9,978 bases of DNA from Saprospiraceae bacterium. GTDB taxonomy: Bacteria > Bacteroidota > Bacteroidia > Chitinophagales > Saprospiraceae. Within the stretch, counting starts at the first letter, position 1; each line of letters starts with the position of its first letter. The position numbers and the translations under genes are program-made. The notes below the pieces were generated by a model. It saw only the letters and a program-made list of their open reading frames with translations. It did not search any database and was not told the DNA's origin. Shown one piece after another: positions 6,761 through 9,978 of the stretch. The DNA lies in NCBI GenBank assembly GCA_020852155.1, contig JADZBJ010000021.1, positions 1 to 9,978 on the forward strand. The letters run 5' to 3'.

Positions 6761-7519
6761 ATGGAATCAAGCGCACGATATAATTTTCTCTGGCACTTTG
6801 GTCGCTACCTGATTATGATGCGACAGGCCTTGGGTCGGCCCGAGAAAGTCAGCATGTACTGGAAAGAAACACTGCGTCAAATGAGTGAGATTGGCGTGGG
6901 TTCGCTGATCATCGTTTGCCTGATCTCGGTTTTTATCGGCGCTGTGGCGGCTATTCAATTTGCCTATCAATTGGATGGCCAGTTGATACCTCAATATTAT
7001 ATTGGTTATATCGTACGTGATTTGGCGCTGATTGAGCTTTCTCCGACATTTACCTGTCTGGTATTGGCCGGAAAAGTAGGTTCCAACATGGCTGCCGAAA
7101 TCGGCGGTATGCGCCAGAAAGAACATATTGACGCTATGGAAGTTATGGGCGTTAATACTGCGGCCTATCTCATTACGCCTAAACTCATTGCCGCCTTGGC
7201 TGTTATTCCGTTATTGGTGACGTTTTCAGCGTTTGTAGCCGTCGGGGGCGGTTATCTGGCCAGCGTACCGACCGGATTGATTACAGACGATGACTATATC
7301 CGTGGCGTACGTTCGTTTTTTGTGCCGTATAACGTAGTTATGATGTATGTTAAAGCGTTTACGTTTGCTTACATCCTCACCAGCGTATCGTGCTATCAGG
7401 GATATTTTGTGAAAGGCGGCAGCATCGAACTGGGTCAAGCCAGCACCCGCGCTGTGGTGTATAGCGACATCCTTATTCTGGTGGCCGATTACCTGATTGC
7501 TGTGGTCTTGACTTCGTAA
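6761..7519 (+). CDS. MlaE-family ABC transporter permease
   Basis: This 252-residue inner-membrane permease belongs to the MlaE family (retrograde phospholipid or other lipid transport between inner and outer membranes, with MlaF-type ATPase and MlaD-type MCE partners). The family core is clear: 'TCLVLAGKVGSNMAAEIGGMRQKEHIDAMEVMGVNTAAYLITPKLIA' (98-144), followed by helices at about 145-168 and 'YVKAFTFAYILTSVSCYQGYFVKGGSIELGQASTRAVV' (196-233), then a final helix at about 234-250. An earlier helix lies at about 48-66. The length matches the family. The ATG at 6761 is chosen because residues before it (an in-frame TTG at 6659) would overlap the previous gene and match nothing. The expected ATPase gene is not immediately downstream; gmhA is there instead. 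Lipid substrate and complex partners are inferred from family only. Confidence 0.9.
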   Translation: MESSARYNFLWHFGRYLIMMRQALGRPEKVSMYWKETLRQMSEIGVGSLIIVCLISVFIGAVAAIQFAYQLDGQLIPQYYIGYIVRDLALIELSPTFTCLVLAGKVGSNMAAEIGGMRQKEHIDAMEVMGVNTAAYLITPKLIAALAVIPLLVTFSAFVAVGGGYLASVPTGLITDDDYIRGVRSFFVPYNVVMMYVKAFTFAYILTSVSCYQGYFVKGGSIELGQASTRAVVYSDILILVADYLIAVVLTS

Positions 7520-7556
7520 AAAATCAGTAACTGGTTAGCGATTACAAAAATTATAA

Positions 7557-8135
7557 ATGAGCGATTTGGTTATCCAGAGTATTGCAGAGAGCATTTCAGT
7601 AAAACAGGCGATTCTGCATGATAAAGCCATTCAGGAAAAGATTGCGGCTGTCGCAGAAGCTATGGTCAACACTTTCAAACAGGATGGCAAAGTGCTGTTT
7701 TGTGGCAATGGCGGCAGCGCTGCCGATGCACAGCACCTGGCAGCAGAACTTTCCGGTCGTTTTTATACTGACCGGCCGCCGCTATACGCCGAAGCGCTTC
7801 ATGTCAACAGCTCCTACATCACGGCCGTAGCCAATGATTACAGTTATGCCGATGTATTTGCGCGCATGACAACTGCCGCCGGCCGACCCGGCGATATGTT
7901 GATTGCCATGAGCACCAGCGGCAATTCAGAAAATATCATCAAAGCCATTGAAGCCGCCCGACAACGAAGTATGACTGTCGTCGGTTTGACTGGCAGCAGC
8001 GGTGGCAAAATGGCCGGACTTTGCGATATTTTACTCAATGTACCTTCCAACACTACCCCAAGAATCCAGGAAGCGCACATGTTGATAGGCCACATACTTT
8101 GCCATTGGGTAGAGCAGTCCTTGTGGCCTGAATAA
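7557..8135 (+). CDS. gmhA: D-sedoheptulose-7-phosphate isomerase
   Basis: This 192-residue cytosolic SIS-domain enzyme converts sedoheptulose 7-phosphate to D-glycero-D-manno-heptose 7-phosphate, the first step to ADP- or GDP-heptose for LPS core or other glycans. The phosphate-binding and family motifs are 'LFCGNGGSAADAQHLAAELSGRF' (47-69), 'DMLIAMSTSGNSENIIKAIEAAR' (113-135), 'VVGLTGSSGG' (141-150) and 'IQEAHMLIGHILCHWVE' (170-186). Catalytic and metal-site residues line up one position before the E. coli numbering: H60, E64, Q171 and H179. The length equals that of E. coli GmhA. The ATG at 7557 follows a 37-nt AT-rich gap with no evident terminator or promoter, so the gene may be read from the mlaE-like gene upstream. 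Other heptose-pathway genes (gmhB, hldE) are not in the window. Confidence 0.93.
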   Translation: MSDLVIQSIAESISVKQAILHDKAIQEKIAAVAEAMVNTFKQDGKVLFCGNGGSAADAQHLAAELSGRFYTDRPPLYAEALHVNSSYITAVANDYSYADVFARMTTAAGRPGDMLIAMSTSGNSENIIKAIEAARQRSMTVVGLTGSSGGKMAGLCDILLNVPSNTTPRIQEAHMLIGHILCHWVEQSLWPE

Positions 8136-8169
8136 AAAAATCCCGATCATCTTCTCGTTTTCGTTTTTT

Positions 8170-8685
8170 ATGAAACATTTTGAATCCTTATCCGCCGAAG
8201 AACTTGCATTATTAGAAGACGCCCCTGCCCTCATCACCATCCTCGTAGGTGGCGCTGATGGCGAGTTAGACAGAGAAGAGCGTACCTGGTCTGAAAGGCT
8301 GATTCGCTCACGCACGTACAACAAGCCCTCCGAACTCAATGAATTTTACATGCACGTTGCAGAGCAATTCTGGGCTAAAATGAACAGCTTTATGAATGAA
8401 TTGCCCCAGAGTGTCGCCGAACGCAGTGCCATTCTGGAAGATCGTTTAAAAAAAGTAAATCCGATTTTAGCCAAATTGTCGCCTGAAATAGCCTATCAGT
8501 TGTACAAAGGTTCTCTGGCGCTGGCCCAGGAAACAGCCAAATCTTCCGGCGGTTTTCTGCGCATCGGCGCTGTGAATAATATGGAAAAAAACTGGGTGGA
8601 ATTGCCGATGATTCAACCCATTCCACAACCGGAAAACTGGAAACCCGAACAAGACGATTGGAGTGAAGATGATGTGATGATGTGA
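8170..8685 (+). CDS. Hypothetical protein with TerB-like N-terminal motif
   Basis: The predicted 171-residue soluble protein has no signal peptide and is mostly helical. Residues 17-47 ('DAPALITILVGGADGELDREERTWSERLIRS') resemble the first helices of TerB/co-chaperone DjlA-N folds. In those, a hydrophobic helix ends in 'ADGxxxxxE', with acidic residues that can bind metal (here D30, E32, D34, E36, E37). The middle (about 55-125) is helical, with 'VAERSAILEDRLKKVNPILAKL'. The C-terminal tail (about 145-171) is acidic and proline-rich ('IQPIPQPENWKPEQDDWSEDD') and probably flexible. I cannot assign a function; the TerB relation is a fold-level guess. The gene starts 34 nt after gmhA with no visible terminator between, so the two may be co-transcribed. 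Codon use looks like its neighbours. Confidence 0.7.
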   Translation: MKHFESLSAEELALLEDAPALITILVGGADGELDREERTWSERLIRSRTYNKPSELNEFYMHVAEQFWAKMNSFMNELPQSVAERSAILEDRLKKVNPILAKLSPEIAYQLYKGSLALAQETAKSSGGFLRIGAVNNMEKNWVELPMIQPIPQPENWKPEQDDWSEDDVMM

Positions 8686-8688
8686 CAA

Positions 8689-8712
8689 TGTTGTTGAATC
8701 AGTTCAACAACA
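8689..8712 (+). repeat. Perfect 10-bp inverted repeat at the head of the TTCAAC array
   Basis: TGTTGTTGAA (8689-8698) is the exact reverse complement of TTCAACAACA (8703-8712), with a TCAG loop. The hairpin begins 4 nt after the stop of the TerB-like gene but no T-run follows, so it is a poor classical terminator. The left arm is also fully complementary to 8723-8732 and 8776-8785, and nearly so to 8742-8751, so alternative pairings exist. Confidence 0.7.
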
Positions 8713-8799
8713 ATATTCAACTTTCAACAACATTCAACTATTTCAACAACCTTCAACTCCCAACCACATTCAACTTTCAACAACATTCAACACCACACC
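8703..8799 (+). repeat. G-free TTCAAC repeat array in the yajC leader
   Basis: Nine copies of TTCAAC start at 8703, 8716, 8723, 8733, 8742, 8752, 8769, 8776 and 8786. A 24-nt block at 8715-8738 recurs exactly at 8768-8791. The + strand contains no G at all through these 97 bases, right up to the yajC ATG at 8800. No promoter element or Shine-Dalgarno sequence is visible. This is consistent with an unstructured leader or an intergenic repeat family; its function is unknown. Confidence 0.85.
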
Positions 8800-9099
8800 A
8801 TGCAAGGTTTTATTTTTTTGCAAGCAGCAGGCGGCGCCTCCAACCCGCTTTTTGGCATGCTTTTCCCTTTCCTGATTCTGATCGTTTTTTATTTTTTCAT
8901 CATTCGTCCGCAGATGAAACGCCACCGCGAGCAGCAAAAATTTGTGGAAAGCCTGAAGGAAGGTATGGAGATCGTGACCAGCTCCGGTATCATCGGCCGC
9001 ATCACCAAAATTGACGGCAACGTCGTACGCCTCATGATTGATGAAAAGACTTTCATGCGCGTAGCCAAATCATCCATTCAGGGTGAATTCAAAGGATAA
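8800..9099 (+). CDS. yajC: Preprotein translocase accessory subunit YajC
   Basis: This 99-residue inner-membrane protein associates with SecDF in the Sec translocon. One membrane helix lies at about residues 18-35 ('FGMLFPFLILIVFYFFII') and is followed at once by the hallmark 'IRPQMKRHREQQKFVESLKEGMEIVTSSGIIGRITKI' (35-71), which matches the YajC consensus 'iRPQ.kr.ke...m...Lk.GD.VvT.GGi.G.I'. The C-terminal part (72-99) forms the small beta domain ending in 'VAKSSIQGEF'. Length is typical. The ATG at 8800 is chosen because it gives the normal short Gly/Ala-rich N-terminus before the helix. secD and secF are not in the window. The gene is preceded by the G-free repeat leader and lies 16 nt before the next gene, so the two are probably co-transcribed. 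Confidence 0.94.
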   Translation: MQGFIFLQAAGGASNPLFGMLFPFLILIVFYFFIIRPQMKRHREQQKFVESLKEGMEIVTSSGIIGRITKIDGNVVRLMIDEKTFMRVAKSSIQGEFKG

Positions 9100-9115
9100 A
9101 TCCTGTTTTTTGAAC

Positions 9116-9946
9116 ATGAAACACCTGTTACTCTTGCTGGCGTTGTTTAGCGCCGCATTTGCCTCTGCCCAAAGTCCGTGGGTGCGGAACCGCGCCGGGT
9201 ATTATGCCCAGTTTGGATATGGCGTCATTCCATCTTATGAAAATGTATTTGGAGAGGACGAAAATACCACACAAGGCAAGCGCAGCCTGACGGAACAGAC
9301 CTTTCAACTCTATACTGAATACGGCATGACCCGCAAAACCACTGCCCTGTTCAGCCTGCCAATACGCAGTATTCAAGGCGAATTCAGCAATGATCGCGTA
9401 CAAAGCAAGCAGCAGCATGTGGGTCTTAGCAACATCATGCTGGGTTTGCGCCGAACGGTCATATCCGGCAGAATGCCCCTGACAGCTACCTTGAAAGTTG
9501 AATTGCCCGCCGTCGGTTTGTCTGACGACGACCTGACCATGCCGCACGGATTCGATGCCCTGACCGCCCTGCCGATGTTGAGCACCGGAATGGGCTTCAA
9601 TCGGGGTTACTGGTTTGCTTATGGTGGTTACGGGTTGCGCACCAATGATTATTCAGACTTTGTTAATGGCGGTCTGGAAGCAGGCGTAAAAGCCACCGAT
9701 TGGTGGTTCATGGCCTTCACCGATGTGCATTATCCGCTGGAAAATGGCAATGCAGTCATGTCAACAGCGCAAACCGTCACCCGCCTGTATCACGACAATC
9801 AGGGCTGGTGGGCTTACGGACTAAAAATAGCGCATGAATTCAATCGGTTCATTGGCTTTAACCTCTATGCTTCCAGCGCAGGCTGGGGACAATATGTGCC
9901 TAAAAAGCCAGCCCTTGGTGCCGCCATTTACTTCCGCTGGGACTAA
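9116..9946 (+). CDS. Predicted outer-membrane beta-barrel protein
   Basis: The predicted protein has 276 residues. Residues 1-18 form a clear signal peptide ('MKHLLLLLALFSAAFASA' then QS). The mature part alternates hydrophobic and polar residues and is rich in aromatic and glycine residues, as in barrels: 'GYYAQFGYGVIPSYENVF', 'QTFQLYTEYGMTRKTTALFSLPIR', 'QQHVGLSNIMLGLRRTV', 'YWFAYGGYGLRTNDYSDFVNGGLEAGVKATDWWFMAFTDVHYP', ending 'ALGAAIYFRWD'. The 'lyteYGmtrkttalfslPi' and 'vGLsnimlGlrr' pattern recalls the PF13557-like putative transporter barrels (MetA-pathway of phenol degradation), but I cannot confirm membership. The substrate is unknown. The ATG at 9116 is selected over an in-frame GTG at 9083 because it begins the signal peptide and avoids overlap with yajC. 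No terminator is visible before the window edge. Confidence 0.75.
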   Translation: MKHLLLLLALFSAAFASAQSPWVRNRAGYYAQFGYGVIPSYENVFGEDENTTQGKRSLTEQTFQLYTEYGMTRKTTALFSLPIRSIQGEFSNDRVQSKQQHVGLSNIMLGLRRTVISGRMPLTATLKVELPAVGLSDDDLTMPHGFDALTALPMLSTGMGFNRGYWFAYGGYGLRTNDYSDFVNGGLEAGVKATDWWFMAFTDVHYPLENGNAVMSTAQTVTRLYHDNQGWWAYGLKIAHEFNRFIGFNLYASSAGWGQYVPKKPALGAAIYFRWD

Positions 9947-9953
9947 CCCAATA

Positions 9954-9978
9954 TTTCAAATTTCAAATTTCAAATTTC
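9954..9978. repeat. Tandem TTTCAAA heptad repeat at the right edge
   Basis: Three exact head-to-tail copies of TTTCAAA (9954-9960, 9961-9967, 9968-9974) plus TTTC run to the end of the window, 7 nt after the barrel gene's stop. The array is cut by the window edge, so its full copy number is unknown. Like the yajC leader array it is G-free and built on a TTCAA core. Confidence 0.85.

Noticed and set aside
8703..8799. Possible CRISPR array
   Set aside because: Repeat units are only 6-24 nt, spacing is irregular (7-17 nt), there are no unique spacers of proper length, and no cas genes are nearby.

Overview
The window reads as ordinary chromosome of a Bacteroidota bacterium, probably from the Saprospiria/Chitinophagia side of the phylum (the class is an inference). 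Supporting signs are a TonB-dependent receptor with an N-terminal carboxypeptidase-regulatory-like domain, a Cys-rich 'HYC/CC/PP' type small protein, a DUF4112 protein, several TAnnTTTG promoter -7 elements (485-492, 3886-3893, 6216-6223), and few clear Shine-Dalgarno sequences. All ten genes lie on the + strand. No tRNA, rRNA, CRISPR array, transposase or phage gene was seen.

Left part (1-3830): the 3' end of a uroporphyrinogen-III synthase gene (hemD) is followed by a likely metal-handling cluster. This has a Cys-rich membrane or periplasmic protein, a TonB-dependent outer-membrane receptor with a vicinal Cys-Cys in its plug, and a small secreted HMA-domain protein with a CxxC site and a second Cys-Cys near its C-terminus. 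A TAnnTTTG promoter precedes the cluster and a 14-bp hairpin terminator follows it. The 152-nt gap before the receptor gene can fold into three successive hairpins. I infer that the three proteins capture a thiophilic metal such as copper, bring it across the outer membrane and bind it in the periplasm.

Middle (3830-8685): a 699-aa membrane-anchored SurA/PpiD-like peptidyl-prolyl isomerase stands as its own unit, with its own promoter and terminator. A closely spaced run follows: DUF4112 protein, MlaE-type ABC permease, sedoheptulose-7-phosphate isomerase (gmhA) and a TerB-like hypothetical. The folding factor, lipid-transport permease and heptose enzyme all serve the cell envelope.

Right part (8686-9978): yajC is preceded by a 97-nt G-free leader with nine TTCAAC hexamers and an exact 24-nt direct repeat. 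A predicted beta-barrel outer-membrane protein follows, and the window ends inside a tandem TTTCAAA heptad repeat. The repeats and structured leaders, together with the three-protein Cys-Cys cluster, are the parts most worth a second look. Everything else belongs to recognisable families.
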